From contig DIRQ01000032.1 in assembly GCA_002424365.1 (NCBI GenBank), positions 92,259 through 156,258 on the forward strand: a DNA stretch of 64,000 bases. The letters run 5' to 3'. How positions within the stretch are numbered: the first letter of the stretch is position 1; the number at the start of each line of letters is the position of its first letter. The notes beneath the pieces are model-generated. The model was not told the DNA's origin. It did no database searches and was given only the letters and a program-made list of their open reading frames with translations. A program made the translations under genes and the position numbers. This DNA is from Syntrophomonas sp. UBA5432. Lineage in GTDB: Bacteria; Bacillota; Syntrophomonadia; Syntrophomonadales; Syntrophomonadaceae. Positions 1 to 8,316 of this stretch are shown piece by piece.

Positions 1-291
1 ATGTAATCGTTTTGATGTTATGTTATATTATGTTTAGTTATATTTAATTGAAAGCTGTTTATATCGGTCGAATAATTTAGTTTAGTCGAGTTTATTTTAT
101 ATAAATGAAGTTACTATTGTTAATTATCCTTAATTGTAAATCAGATGGCAATAAAATGCTATTCCTACCCTAAAGTTTAGACCGTTTAAGGGCTATTAAA
201 GATTATAAGAAGTTGATGAAAGGAGGGTTTATAAAGAACCGGATTTTACAAGGAAAGTAAGATTTTAAACTATATTGAGGAGGAAGAGGAG

Positions 292-1110
292 ATGCGTAAT
301 TTTACATCCAGGAAATGGTTGATTGCTGGCCTTATTATGGTATTTCTGGCCGTTGCTCTAGTAGGCTGTGGTAACCAGGACGCTGATACATCTAAGGAAC
401 CTGAACAACAGCAAAGCACTGAGCCGGTAAATCTATTAGTATCAGCTGCTGCCAGCTTGACTGATGCGATGGCTGATATTGAGAAGGCGTATCAGGAAGA
501 ACACTCGAATGTAAGCTTTGATTTTAACCTGAGCTCTTCTGGTTCTTTGCAGGAGCAGATTGCAAACGGAGCTCCGGCTGATGTATTTATCTCTGCTGCC
601 AAGGGTAAAATGGATGCTTTAGACGAAAAAGATTTAATTGTAAAAGAGACTCGTAAAGACATAGTTAAAAACACTCTAGTTTTGGTCGTAGCCAAGGATA
701 ATGATTTTATTAAAAACTTTGAGGATTTGGAAAAAGCCAAAACCATTGCTATGGGTGAACCAGAATCAGTCCCGGCAGGTAAATATGCTTCTGAGACCTT
801 GACCAGTCTTAATTTATTGGACAAAGTACAAAGTAAACTGGTTTATGCCAAGGATGTGCGCCAGGTATTGGCTTACGTGGAAAGTGGCGATGCCGAAGCT
901 GGTTTAGTGTATCAGACTGATGCTAACATATCGGACAAGGTTAAAGTGGCGGCAGTAGCCGATGCCAGTCTGCATTCCTCCCTGGTTTATCCGGTAGCAG
1001 TAGTCAAGGATAGTAAAAACCAGGAAGAAGCCAAAGCTTTTGTAGATTTCTTAAGTAGTGATAAAGCAGCAGCTGTCTTCGAGAAATATGGCTTTACTAT
1101 GGTAAAATAG
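292..1110 (+). CDS. modA: Molybdate ABC transporter substrate-binding lipoprotein ModA
   Basis: Periplasmic-type binding protein (272 aa) that captures molybdate, possibly tungstate, outside the membrane and passes it to ModB/ModC. The N-terminus is a lipoprotein signal: basic start, hydrophobic stretch, then a lipobox (ALVGC) with Cys26 as the lipidation site. The mature part opens with the ModA signature LLVSAAASLTDAM and has the SSGSLQEQIANGAPADVFISA segment typical of this family, and the length is normal. A strong ribosome site (GAGGAGGAAGAGGAG) precedes ATG 292. It is first in a modABC set. The AT-rich 291 bases upstream hold no gene or promoter I can identify with confidence. Oxyanion choice cannot be read from the sequence. 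Confidence 0.93.
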   Translation: MRNFTSRKWLIAGLIMVFLAVALVGCGNQDADTSKEPEQQQSTEPVNLLVSAAASLTDAMADIEKAYQEEHSNVSFDFNLSSSGSLQEQIANGAPADVFISAAKGKMDALDEKDLIVKETRKDIVKNTLVLVVAKDNDFIKNFEDLEKAKTIAMGEPESVPAGKYASETLTSLNLLDKVQSKLVYAKDVRQVLAYVESGDAEAGLVYQTDANISDKVKVAAVADASLHSSLVYPVAVVKDSKNQEEAKAFVDFLSSDKAAAVFEKYGFTMVK

Positions 1111-1120
1111 GCAAACCTAC

Positions 1121-1157
1121 ACCCGGTATCCAGTCAAGATGCGACTGAGTACCGGGT
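1121..1157 (+). other. Intercistronic hairpin between modA and modB
   Basis: Two nested perfect arms, ACCCGGTA (1121-1128) with TACCGGGT (1150-1157) and CAGTC (1131-1135) with GACTG (1143-1147), form a two-step hairpin 11 nt after the modA stop. No run of T follows. It is therefore more likely to stop 3' exonucleases, or to attenuate partly so that ModA exceeds ModBC, than to be a full terminator. Confidence 0.6.
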
Positions 1158-1214
1158 AATTGTTGTTAGCCCTCTGGATAGAGGGAGGAGAATTTAAGGA
1201 AACAGGTAAAAATA

Positions 1215-1919
1215 ATGGCAGTTATGGATCTTAATCCACTTTGGATATCATTAAAAACAGCATTGGTAGCAACCGCCATCACTTTTATCCTGGGTATTAT
1301 AGTAGCCCGCTGGATGGCGGGGCGTGAATTCAAGGGCAAAAGCCTATTAGATGGAATATTTATTCTACCTCTAGTTCTACCACCTACGGTAGTAGGTTTT
1401 ATCTTGTTGTGGATTCTGGGAAGAAACGGCTGGTTGGGGTCATTCTTCTTTGAAATAGGGCGACCGGTAGTTTTCTCCTGGTCGGCAACAGTTATTGCTG
1501 CTGCCGTAGTATCGTTTCCCTTAATGTACCAGACCGCCCGCGGAGCTTTTGAACAGATTGATGCTAATATCGAGGATGCTGCCCGTACTCTGGGGGCTTC
1601 AGAGGGGACTGTTTTCTGGCGGATTACTATACCTATGGCCTGGCCGGGGATAGCAGCGGGTACTATTTTGGCCTTTGCCCGTTCCCTGGGGGAATTCGGA
1701 GCTACCCTGATGCTGGCTGGAAATATTCCGGGCCGAACCCAGACTATACCAGTAGCTATATATTTTCTGGTAGAGGGCGGAAAGCAGCAGCAAGCCTTAA
1801 TTTGGGTAATGGTGATTTTATTAATTTCTTTTGCCAGCATAGTAGCTTTAAACTACTGGAAAAAATATCAACGCCGCTTTAGCAGTCGCTTGGTCAGGGA
1901 GGTGACTGCTGATTCTTAG
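1215..1919 (+). CDS. modB: Molybdate ABC transporter permease ModB
   Basis: Integral membrane permease (234 aa) with about five or six hydrophobic segments. The binding-protein-dependent transport loop EDAARTLGASEGTVFWRI (about residues 118-135), which docks on the ATPase, is well preserved. The flanking ALPM-like region and the LGEFGATLMLAGNIPGRTQT segment are characteristic of ModB/CysT-type permeases. The start is ATG 1215, with ATG 1224 as an alternative. The 3' end overlaps the proposed start of modC, and a GGGAGGTGA ribosome site for modC lies inside the last codons of modB, implying translational coupling. Confidence 0.92.
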   Translation: MAVMDLNPLWISLKTALVATAITFILGIIVARWMAGREFKGKSLLDGIFILPLVLPPTVVGFILLWILGRNGWLGSFFFEIGRPVVFSWSATVIAAAVVSFPLMYQTARGAFEQIDANIEDAARTLGASEGTVFWRITIPMAWPGIAAGTILAFARSLGEFGATLMLAGNIPGRTQTIPVAIYFLVEGGKQQQALIWVMVILLISFASIVALNYWKKYQRRFSSRLVREVTADS

Positions 1920-2973
1920 CATAGATATTAAGAAATCCCTGCCCGAATTTAAATTGGAGGTGAACTTTACGGTTGGCCAGGAAATAATGGCTATTTTAGG
2001 TCCCTCCGGTTGTGGCAAAACTATGACATTAAAGTGTATAGCTGGTCTAATGACTCCTAACCAGGGCAGCATTATTTTAGACAAACAGGTTTTATATGAT
2101 AGCCAGCAACGAATTAACTTGCCGGCTCGTGAACGTAAGATTGGCTTCCTTTTCCAAAATTATGCCCTGTTTCCCCACCTGACCGTTCATGAAAATATAG
2201 CCTTTGGGATAAGACAGTTACCGGTTGCCCAAAGAAATGAACGGGTACAGCAACTGTTAGGTAAGATGAGGTTGGACCGTTTCGGGCATCGATACCCGGT
2301 GGAGTTATCCGGGGGGCAGCAACAGAGGGTAGCTTTGGCCCGCGCCATGGCGCCGGAACCGGAAGTATTGCTACTGGACGAGCCTTTTTCCGCCCTCGAT
2401 ACCCAGGTAAAGGAACAGCTGGAAGCAGAGCTATTGGAAATACAGTCTGATTTCCAGGGACATGTGCTTTTTGTTACCCATAACTTGGCGGAAGCCTATC
2501 GTTTAAGTAGTAAAATGGCAGTTTATGAAACTGGTGGTTTGCTACAGTGGGGTGAGCGCCAAACTATTATCGAGCGCCCGGTCAATGAAAAAGTAGCCCG
2601 TCTAACCGGAATGGAAAACATATTTGATGGTATAGTAAGCGGAATTGAAGGCTCCAGGGTGGATATCCGCTTGGGGACAGGTTATTTAAGTTTGTACCCC
2701 GATAATCTTAATCGATTGGTGGTTAACCAGGAAATATCTATAGCTATACGCCCGGAATACGTCAAATTGGCTGATAGCCAAGATAAGAACTGCCTTACCG
2801 CAGAGCTCATTGATGGCAAGGAGGAACTTTCATTTTATAGCTATACCTTCCAATTCCAGGAGGGAACAAATATTAAAGTACACATTTCTAAAAGTGCAGG
2901 ACCAGGACTGGAAAATGGTAATACCTATCGTCTTTATTTGCCGTCGGAAAACCTGGTTATACTCGGAGAGTAG
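1912..2973 (+). CDS. modC: Molybdate ABC transporter ATP-binding protein ModC
   Basis: ATPase of the ModABC importer. Walker A GPSGCGKT (about residues 30-37), signature LSGGQQQR (about 132-139) and Walker B VLLLDEP (about 152-158) are followed by the switch histidine (FVTHN) and a C-terminal TOBE/Mop-like oxyanion domain. The first ATG/GTG/TTG in frame is TTG 1954, but it has no ribosome site and would remove the first beta strand. The frame is open upstream to a stop at 1903, and residues ILSIDIKKSLPEFKLEV match normal ModC N-termini. GGGAGGTGA (1897-1905) points to ATT 1912 or CTG 1909 as the initiator. I use ATT 1912 (353 aa). The family call is secure; the start is inferred. Confidence 0.9.
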   Translation: MLSIDIKKSLPEFKLEVNFTVGQEIMAILGPSGCGKTMTLKCIAGLMTPNQGSIILDKQVLYDSQQRINLPARERKIGFLFQNYALFPHLTVHENIAFGIRQLPVAQRNERVQQLLGKMRLDRFGHRYPVELSGGQQQRVALARAMAPEPEVLLLDEPFSALDTQVKEQLEAELLEIQSDFQGHVLFVTHNLAEAYRLSSKMAVYETGGLLQWGERQTIIERPVNEKVARLTGMENIFDGIVSGIEGSRVDIRLGTGYLSLYPDNLNRLVVNQEISIAIRPEYVKLADSQDKNCLTAELIDGKEELSFYSYTFQFQEGTNIKVHISKSAGPGLENGNTYRLYLPSENLVILGE

Positions 2974-2977
2974 GTGT

Positions 2978-3025
2978 GTAAGCAGGGTGTAACTAACCGA
3001 CCATTCTTTTATATACTCTGCTTAC
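2978..3025. terminator. Inverted repeat between convergent modC and yihY genes
   Basis: GTAAGCAG (2978-2985) pairs perfectly with CTGCTTAC (3018-3025) across a 32-nt loop between the convergent stops of modC and the YihY gene. It is a possible bidirectional terminator, but the loop is long and there is no clear T run. Confidence 0.4.
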
Positions 3026-3846
3026 TCCCTACTTTTTCTAAAGAAGGAGAGGGTGGCATTAATTTCTCCACCAATTAGAATTACCATACTGCTTAAATAG
3101 AGCCAGAGAAGCAGAATTATAATGCCGCCAATACTGCCATAGGTTCGGGTGAAGTTAGCAAACTGGTTAATATAGAATGAAAAGGCCCAGGAGGTTACTA
3201 CCCAACCTAGACTCGAGAAAACTGCTCCCGGTATAGTTTCCCGAAAACGGATTTTTTTATTGGGAGCATAACGATAAAAAAACATAAACACCACCAGCAT
3301 TACCGCTAGCGGCAGCAGGAAACGATAAAGCTGCCAGCTCTTCATAAAAAGCTCACTATACCCCAGGTAGGTAACCAGGGTCTGCCCCAGCAACTTGCCC
3401 AAGACCAGGAGTACAAAAGCCAGGATTATTACCAGGGCCAGGCCGATGGTGAAAATAATGGACATACCCCGTACCTTCCAGAACGGCCGGGTTTCGCTCT
3501 CATCATAAGCCTTATTAATACCGCGGATAACAGCATTGATGCCGTTGGAAGAGGCCCAGATGGTAAAAAGTGCGCCCAGCGATAAAAGGGTCTGGCGACT
3601 GGAGCTTAGCGTTTGGCGTAGCACCTCTATAACCACCTTATATGCATCAGCAGGTAGAAAACGGGATAGATTATTTAAGGCCTCTTCGCTGGTAATAGGA
3701 GTATAACTTAAAAGGGTCAAGAGGAAGATAAGGAAAGGGAAAAAAGCCAGGATCAGGTAATAGGTTAGCTGAGCTCCCAGGGCTGGAACCTCGTGCTCCT
3801 GGAACCTTTGGTAGAAGTCTTTTAGCATTTCATAGCCTTTTATCAT
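3022..3846 (-). CDS. YihY/BrkB family inner-membrane protein
   Basis: Polytopic membrane protein (274 aa) of the YihY/virulence factor BrkB family, formerly mis-called RNase BN. It has about six hydrophobic segments, an N-terminal amphipathic part (FYQRFQEHEVPALGAQLTYY) and the conserved ALFTIWASSNGINAVIRGIN segment (about residues 92-111). The C-terminal stretch GGIIILLLWLYLSSMVILIGGE is the family hallmark, and length is typical. ATG 3846 follows a GGAGG ribosome site. It stands alone, convergent with modC, and its upstream gap holds a dispersed repeat copy. The biochemical role of the family is not established. Confidence 0.88.
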   Translation of the reverse strand: MIKGYEMLKDFYQRFQEHEVPALGAQLTYYLILAFFPFLIFLLTLLSYTPITSEEALNNLSRFLPADAYKVVIEVLRQTLSSSRQTLLSLGALFTIWASSNGINAVIRGINKAYDESETRPFWKVRGMSIIFTIGLALVIILAFVLLVLGKLLGQTLVTYLGYSELFMKSWQLYRFLLPLAVMLVVFMFFYRYAPNKKIRFRETIPGAVFSSLGWVVTSWAFSFYINQFANFTRTYGSIGGIIILLLWLYLSSMVILIGGEINATLSFFRKSRE

Positions 3847-3984
3847 CTATACCTCCACTACGCTGGTCCTAAATAAGCCTTTCTAAAGGGAGTAATCACC
3901 TACCTCCCCCGTTATTCGCTAATTACCTCAATATTTCCCTTTTTTACCGCAACACATGAGTCTGCCCCTGCAATCCTTACGCCT

Positions 3985-4074
3985 AACCCTAAACTCCTTA
4001 CCCCTCACTCTAAACAACTATCAAGCTTAGGAAATAACACCATTTGCTATCTTGATGCTATTTTCCATATTAGT
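3985..4074 (-). repeat. Dispersed composite repeat, copy A (minus, partial)
   Basis: Read on the minus strand this contains the core found in other gaps of the window: AGCTTGATAGTTG, then TTTAGAGTGAGGGGTAAGG. The outer ends are diverged, and I see no TTAATAAGAAAA terminus here. The rest of the gap 3847-4202 is AT-rich with no gene. A TATAAT (4164-4169) lies 34 nt before the next gene, without a good -35. Confidence 0.6.
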
Positions 4075-4202
4075 CTTGTATTAGATTTACTACAATTTCA
4101 AATACTTATGTATATAACAATTTTTCCAAGTTCAGCCTGTATTAAATATTAAAAAATATAGTATATAATCTATATATATGCCGAAAGGAGTTGAGGAAAA
4201 AG

Positions 4203-4421
4203 ATGGGGAATGCCAAAATATTTATTAGAGAGAGACGCAAAGTCTCCGAAGGTGAGAAAAAGCCACGTTACTCTGTAGTTGGTGTAGCAGGAACTGATTT
4301 AAAAATTCACGTCAAACATATTAGAAAGGCAGAGATTGATCAAATCGCCGCTGCCTTGGGAGCAGAAATTGTCTTCCTGACTGCCGGCAAGGATGAAGCT
4401 GAAGTCGAGGTTGATGACTAG
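4203..4421 (+). CDS. Small protein encoded upstream of the molybdenum-storage-like protein
   Basis: A 72-aa hydrophilic protein I do not recognise. It starts MGNAKIFIRERRKV and carries a GVAGTDLKIHVKHIRKAEIDQIA stretch and an acidic tail (DEAEVEVDD). There is no signal, membrane segment or cysteine motif. The start is ATG 4203, because the in-frame TTG 4191 touches the AAAGGAG ribosome site. It ends 16 nt before the amino-acid-kinase gene and is surely co-transcribed. The pairing suggests a small partner or regulatory subunit of that protein; this is inference only. Confidence 0.7.
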   Translation: MGNAKIFIRERRKVSEGEKKPRYSVVGVAGTDLKIHVKHIRKAEIDQIAAALGAEIVFLTAGKDEAEVEVDD

Positions 4422-4437
4422 AAAGGCAGGTTCGTAA

Positions 4438-5274
4438 GTGATGGCTCTTATTCGCGAGAGAGACAGCAAGCGCCTGCACATAAAAAGCAAACTTATGGGC
4501 GAATCCCTGGTAGGCAAAAGCTTTATCCAAAGCCTGGAATATGGAGAGCAGTTTCGGGCCTTGCCAGATGTTAACGTACTTAAAATTGGAGGCCAGAGTA
4601 TTACTGATTTGGGTGCCACTGCTGTACTGCCGGTACTGCAAGAAATCGTTGATAACGCTGACCAGCATAAAACGATTATTTCTACCGGCGGAGGAACCCG
4701 TTCCCGCCACGTATATGCTATAGCTATGGAATTAGGTATGCCCACCGGAGTGATATCCAAACTTGGCCAGAGTGTATCCGAACAAAACGCCCTTATGATA
4801 TCAACTCTACTTATGCCCCATGGAGGTATCAAAGTAGGACACGATGATATACCCAAACTGGCAGCCTATTTTAACCAGGGTTGTATCCCGGTCATTCATG
4901 GTATGCCACCGTATGGTTATTGGGAGCACTTGCCTCGGGAAGGGCGACTGCCTCCCAATCGTACCGATATGGGAGCTTATCTCCTGGCTGAAGTAATCGG
5001 GGCTAAACATTGTATATTTGTTAAAGATGAAGATGGCCTGTACACGGATAATCCCAAGGTTAACCCAGAGGCTGAATTCATTCCCCGTATAGGTGCCGGC
5101 GAACTTATCGAAAAAGACCTGGATGACCTGATAATAGAGCGTACGGTGCTGGATATGATTATCCGTTCTCATAATGTGAATGAGGTACAGATAATAAACG
5201 GTCTTAAACCAGGTAATATTACTCGTGCTCTGAATGGAGAACACGTGGGAACCATAATATTTAAGGATGCTTAA
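4438..5274 (+). CDS. Molybdenum storage protein-like amino acid kinase family protein
   Basis: A 278-aa protein with the amino-acid-kinase fold (UMP kinase-like). VLKIGGQSITD (about residues 45-55) is the N-terminal nucleotide loop. STGGGTRSRHVYAIAMELGMP (about 80-100) and KDEDGLYTDNPKVNPEAEFIP (about 197-217) are typical of the clade. The GGGTR-RH stretch and overall length resemble MosA/MosB, which store molybdate as polyoxometalate clusters at the cost of ATP, more than PyrH, and the window already has a modABC set 1.5 kb away. Only one such subunit is encoded, not the alpha/beta pair of Azotobacter. An alternative is an uncharacterised uridylate-kinase-like enzyme. Confidence 0.72.
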   Translation: MMALIRERDSKRLHIKSKLMGESLVGKSFIQSLEYGEQFRALPDVNVLKIGGQSITDLGATAVLPVLQEIVDNADQHKTIISTGGGTRSRHVYAIAMELGMPTGVISKLGQSVSEQNALMISTLLMPHGGIKVGHDDIPKLAAYFNQGCIPVIHGMPPYGYWEHLPREGRLPPNRTDMGAYLLAEVIGAKHCIFVKDEDGLYTDNPKVNPEAEFIPRIGAGELIEKDLDDLIIERTVLDMIIRSHNVNEVQIINGLKPGNITRALNGEHVGTIIFKDA

Positions 5275-5380
5275 TTGTGGAAATAGCGTTGATAACAAAG
5301 TTGTTTTGCAAATAACTTAGCAATGTAGAACTTGATGGAATTGTCTAGAGTGAGGAGTTACGGGTGAGGATACTTTTTTA
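5275..5380 (+). repeat. Dispersed composite repeat, copy B (plus, 5' module)
   Basis: Contains AGCGTTGATAACAAAGTTG, AAATAACTTAG, AGAACTTGATGGAATTG and TCTAGAGTGAGGAG followed by GGGTGAGGATAC. This is the 5' module of the family that recurs across the window. It starts directly at the stop codon of the preceding gene. Confidence 0.75.
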
Positions 5381-5470
5381 CTCTGCTGTCCTTGCTCCTC
5401 CTCGTCTATGACAATTGTAGATAGGTTGTTATTTGCGTTTGACTTGGCAGATATAGGTGATTAATTCTTG

Positions 5471-5502
5471 AAAAAAGAGTCCTGTAGTAGGGCTCTTTTT
5501 TG
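5471..5502 (+). terminator. Rho-independent terminator after the Mo-storage-like operon
   Basis: AAAAAAGAG and CTCTTTTTT arms enclose CCT/AGG pairs and a short GTAGT loop, ending in a run of six T followed by GTTT. The A-rich left arm could also let it work on the minus strand. Confidence 0.8.
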
Positions 5503-5580
5503 TTTAGCATAGACAGGAATAGCCAATTTGTGGGACAATTAAACTAGTCATAATAATATATTATAGGAGGAGCGAGGCTA

Positions 5581-6579
5581 ATGGTAGACAAATTTAAGGC
5601 TTTAATAGTAACAGAGCAGGCTGATGGGAAGTTTTCCCGGGAAATTGCCAGCAAACAGATTGATGATTTACCTGCAGGAGATGTTTTGATTAATGTCAAG
5701 TATTCCTCCTTGAATTACAAGGATGCGCTCTCCGCTACTGGTAATCGGGGGGTAACTAAAAAGTATCCTCATACCCCGGGAATAGATGCTGCCGGGATTG
5801 TAGCCGAAAGTTCGGTGGCTGAGTTTGCAGTAGGAGATGAAGTATTTGTAACTGGGTTTGATTTAGGAATGAATACCTCAGGGGGGTACCAGGAGCACAT
5901 ACGGGTACCTGCTGCCTGGGTAATTAAAAGACTACCTAATTTGAACCTAAAGGAAACTATGGTCTATGGTACCGCTGGACTTACAGCCATGCTTTCGGTA
6001 GCCAGTCTGGTAGATGCCGGGGTGAAAGCAAAGGATGGAGAAGTTTTAGTTACCGGAACTACAGGTGGGGTGGGAAGTTTTGCTGCCCGCACTCTGGTAA
6101 AGCTGGGTTATGAAGTGGTTGGAGTACAGCGTGGACCGGAAGAGGAAACCTTTTTAGACAGCCTGGGTCTAAAACGTATTGTGCCAGTTGAAGAAGTTGA
6201 CGATCAGTCCGGAAGACCTCTGGGCAAAGGGCTCTGGGCTGGAGTTATCGATACGGTTGGGGGTAATATCCTGTATACTGCCATTAAGACTACCCGCTAT
6301 GGGGGTAGTATAACCTGCTGCGGAAATGCTGCGTCTAATAGTTTACCTGCGACTGTCCTGCCCTTTATTTTACGCGGGATCACCCTCTATGGCATAGATT
6401 CAGTAGAATGCCCCATGGATTATCGTTTGCGGGTCTGGAATAAAATTGCTGGTGACTGGAAACTAGATAATGTAGAAGCACTGGCTGAGGAATGTTCCCT
6501 GGAGGAATTGAATGAGAAAATCGATATGATTCTACAGGGGCAGATACAGGGACGGGTAGTAGTTAACTTATCCCGGTAG
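5581..6579 (+). CDS. acuI: YhdH/YhfP family oxidoreductase, probable NADPH acrylyl-CoA reductase
   Basis: Medium-chain zinc-free dehydrogenase/reductase (332 aa) of the YhdH/AcuI group, which reduces acrylyl-CoA to propionyl-CoA with NADPH. Visible family marks are SSLNYKDALSATGNRGV (about residues 38-54), HTPGIDAAGIV, the nucleotide-binding VLVTGTTGGVGSFA (about 157-170) and GITLYGIDSVECP near the C-terminus. There are no zinc-ligand cysteines, as expected. ATG 5581 follows ATAGGAGGAG. The gene is monocistronic between a terminator and a hairpin. Substrate is inferred from family; it may act on other 2-enoyl-CoA or quinone substrates. Confidence 0.85.
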   Translation: MVDKFKALIVTEQADGKFSREIASKQIDDLPAGDVLINVKYSSLNYKDALSATGNRGVTKKYPHTPGIDAAGIVAESSVAEFAVGDEVFVTGFDLGMNTSGGYQEHIRVPAAWVIKRLPNLNLKETMVYGTAGLTAMLSVASLVDAGVKAKDGEVLVTGTTGGVGSFAARTLVKLGYEVVGVQRGPEEETFLDSLGLKRIVPVEEVDDQSGRPLGKGLWAGVIDTVGGNILYTAIKTTRYGGSITCCGNAASNSLPATVLPFILRGITLYGIDSVECPMDYRLRVWNKIAGDWKLDNVEALAEECSLEELNEKIDMILQGQIQGRVVVNLSR

Positions 6580-6614
6580 TTTGTATTTTAGGGAACAATA
6601 TTAGGGGCGGTAGG

Positions 6615-6645
6615 GCCAGACGTTAGTGGTTAATTATCGTCTGGC
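6615..6645 (+). terminator. Hairpin downstream of acuI
   Basis: GCCAGACG (6615-6622) and CGTCTGGC (6638-6645) form a perfect 8-bp stem about 35 nt past the acuI stop. The T run is missing, so terminator activity is uncertain. Confidence 0.45.
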
Positions 6646-6654
6646 TCCCAAGTC

Positions 6655-6745
6655 CTTAAACCCAACTTCAATTTTCATCCGTGGTTGCTTGTGCCCTTCA
6701 GGGTATGTCCTATAGCTATGTGGGGTTAATGAGAAATAAAAAAAT
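6655..6745 (+). repeat. Dispersed composite repeat, copy C (plus, 3' module only)
   Basis: Matches the 3' module of the family: ATTTTCATCCGTGGTTGC, TGTGCCCTTCAGGGTATGT, then GGGGTTAATGAGAAAT. The TTAATNAGAAA end matches copies E and J. It lies directly upstream of the GGDEF gene. Confidence 0.65.
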
Positions 6746-6816
6746 GCCCCGTTATTTTTGAAAAGCCTATAGTTTTTTGCTGATCTTATTTTTGCCTCGG
6801 GGAAAGAAAGGATATT

Positions 6817-8187
6817 ATGGGCAGGCCAACTGATCAGCACAATCTTATAATGCTGAAAATGTTGTGGTTTATTACTATCATTACCTGCTTGCTCGACCTG
6901 GTACAGGGTAAGCATTATACTTTGTTCCAGTATATAATTATGCTTACCATTCTGCTTCTGCCCACCTTATTGCTATTGGGAGATATATTCTTAATCCGGG
7001 GGAGCTATCTTCTGGTTACGGTTCTTATTCTATATTTCTCCCTGCGCCTTTTTTGGCAGCCTTCGCTTATTAATCTACTATTACTTTACTTGGTCATGTT
7101 TCTTACTGTTATTTACCGACAAACCGCTCTGATTCTGACGGCATCTATAGCTGCAATCGTGGTTAGTATTATTGTCTTCCAACTACATTCAGGTAGCCTG
7201 GTAGATGCGGTGGAACGGATGCATCCAGTATGGTTTATAATTCCTGGTTTAATTCTTATTATTCTAATGCTGGTGCTTAATCGTTTTATCCTGGTTTCAC
7301 ACCGATCTACTAAAAAGGAGCAGCAGCAGTGGCATAATATCCAAGCAGGGTTTGCCATACTAACCTGGTCTTACGAACTTAAGAGAGGACAGTTATTTAT
7401 GTCCAAGGGCATAGAAGAGCTGACCGGGTTGCCGGCAGATTTTTTCATAAAACGACCGGAAAGAATGCAAAAACTAGTTCATCCCTATGATTCGTTACGC
7501 CTATTTGAGGCTTACAAAGATTTGCTGGCAGGTAAAAAAAGGGTTCTCGAACATCGCTTGCTACTAACTGACGGCAGTATACGATGGGTTCAGCATCTGG
7601 CCCTACCCTTTCAGGATAAGGCTGGAAATATAACAAGGTTAGATGGCTTAATTATAGATATGAGTAAACAAAGAGTGAGAGAAGAAAAAATAAAACACAT
7701 GGCTTTTTACGACCAATTAACGGGTTTACCTAACCGGATTATGTTTGAAAATTATTTTGCCCTTACTTTAGCCGGGCAGATACATCAAGAGCAGAAATTA
7801 GCGTTAATTTTTATTGACTTGGATCATTTTAAACAGGTAAATGATGAATTGGGGCATGATGTCGGTGATCTGCTTTTAAAAGAGGTGGGGATAAGAATTA
7901 AAGGGGTTATGCGGGAAAATGACCTGCTGGCACGTCTGGGAGGAGATGAATTTATTGCATTATTATCTTCTGTTTCACATGAAACAATTACACTGGTGGC
8001 TGAGCGTATAGTTGATGCCTTCAGCCGTAATTTTGCGGTTAAAGGGCATGAATTACGTGTAGGCGCAAGTATAGGTATTAGTATGTATCCAAAAGACGGC
8101 AGGGATTTGGAGACCCTTATTAAAAGTGCGGATAAGGCCATGTATACAGCCAAAAAAAAGGGAAAGAACCAATATTATTTTGGTTAA
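6817..8187 (+). CDS. Membrane diguanylate cyclase with PAS and GGDEF domains
   Basis: A 456-aa protein predicted to make cyclic di-GMP from two GTP. The N-terminal 165 residues form about five membrane segments with no family I recognise. They are followed by a PAS-type sensor (about residues 180-280, with the PAC-like DGSIRWVQHLALPFQDKAGNI) and a GGDEF domain (about 290-456). The active site is intact (LGGDEFI, GGDEF at 375-379), and an RxxD inhibitory site sits five residues upstream (R366-D369), so product inhibition is expected. No EAL domain follows. An HD-GYP protein is encoded 11 kb downstream, so both synthesis and breakdown of c-di-GMP are represented in the window. Confidence 0.92.
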   Translation: MGRPTDQHNLIMLKMLWFITIITCLLDLVQGKHYTLFQYIIMLTILLLPTLLLLGDIFLIRGSYLLVTVLILYFSLRLFWQPSLINLLLLYLVMFLTVIYRQTALILTASIAAIVVSIIVFQLHSGSLVDAVERMHPVWFIIPGLILIILMLVLNRFILVSHRSTKKEQQQWHNIQAGFAILTWSYELKRGQLFMSKGIEELTGLPADFFIKRPERMQKLVHPYDSLRLFEAYKDLLAGKKRVLEHRLLLTDGSIRWVQHLALPFQDKAGNITRLDGLIIDMSKQRVREEKIKHMAFYDQLTGLPNRIMFENYFALTLAGQIHQEQKLALIFIDLDHFKQVNDELGHDVGDLLLKEVGIRIKGVMRENDLLARLGGDEFIALLSSVSHETITLVAERIVDAFSRNFAVKGHELRVGASIGISMYPKDGRDLETLIKSADKAMYTAKKKGKNQYYFG

Positions 8188-8266
8188 ATTGAAAGCTACG
8201 AAAGGCGGGGTATTGAAACTTCTATTTTATACTACTTAATTCGCGATCAGCATGAAATTTAAATTA

Positions 8267-8311
8267 AGGCAACAGGGAACCGAAGCTTATAAAACAGTTC
8301 TCCTGTTGCCT
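8267..8311. terminator. Bidirectional terminator between convergent genes
   Basis: AGGCAACAGG (8267-8276) pairs perfectly with CCTGTTGCCT (8302-8311), with an extra GAAC/GTTC pairing inside. It lies between the plus-strand GGDEF gene and the minus-strand coiled-coil gene that ends at 8317. Confidence 0.7.
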
Positions 8312-8316
8312 GATCT

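Noticed and set aside
200..262. A 14-codon frame (ATG AAA GGA GGG ...) upstream of modA
   Set aside because: Too short, and its GGAGGG has no well-spaced start; no support for a leader peptide or a known Mo riboswitch.
1166..1840. A 224-codon frame antisense to modB
   Set aside because: Shadow of modB; composition (Ile/Pro/Arg-rich) and lack of a ribosome site are typical of antisense frames.
4299..4856. A 185-codon minus-strand frame over the Mo-storage-like gene
   Set aside because: The plus-strand frame has clear amino-acid-kinase motifs; the antisense product matches nothing.
6740..6816. Leader of the GGDEF gene considered as a c-di-GMP riboswitch
   Set aside because: No GEMM-type core could be recognised; only a distant CCCCG/CGGGG pairing.
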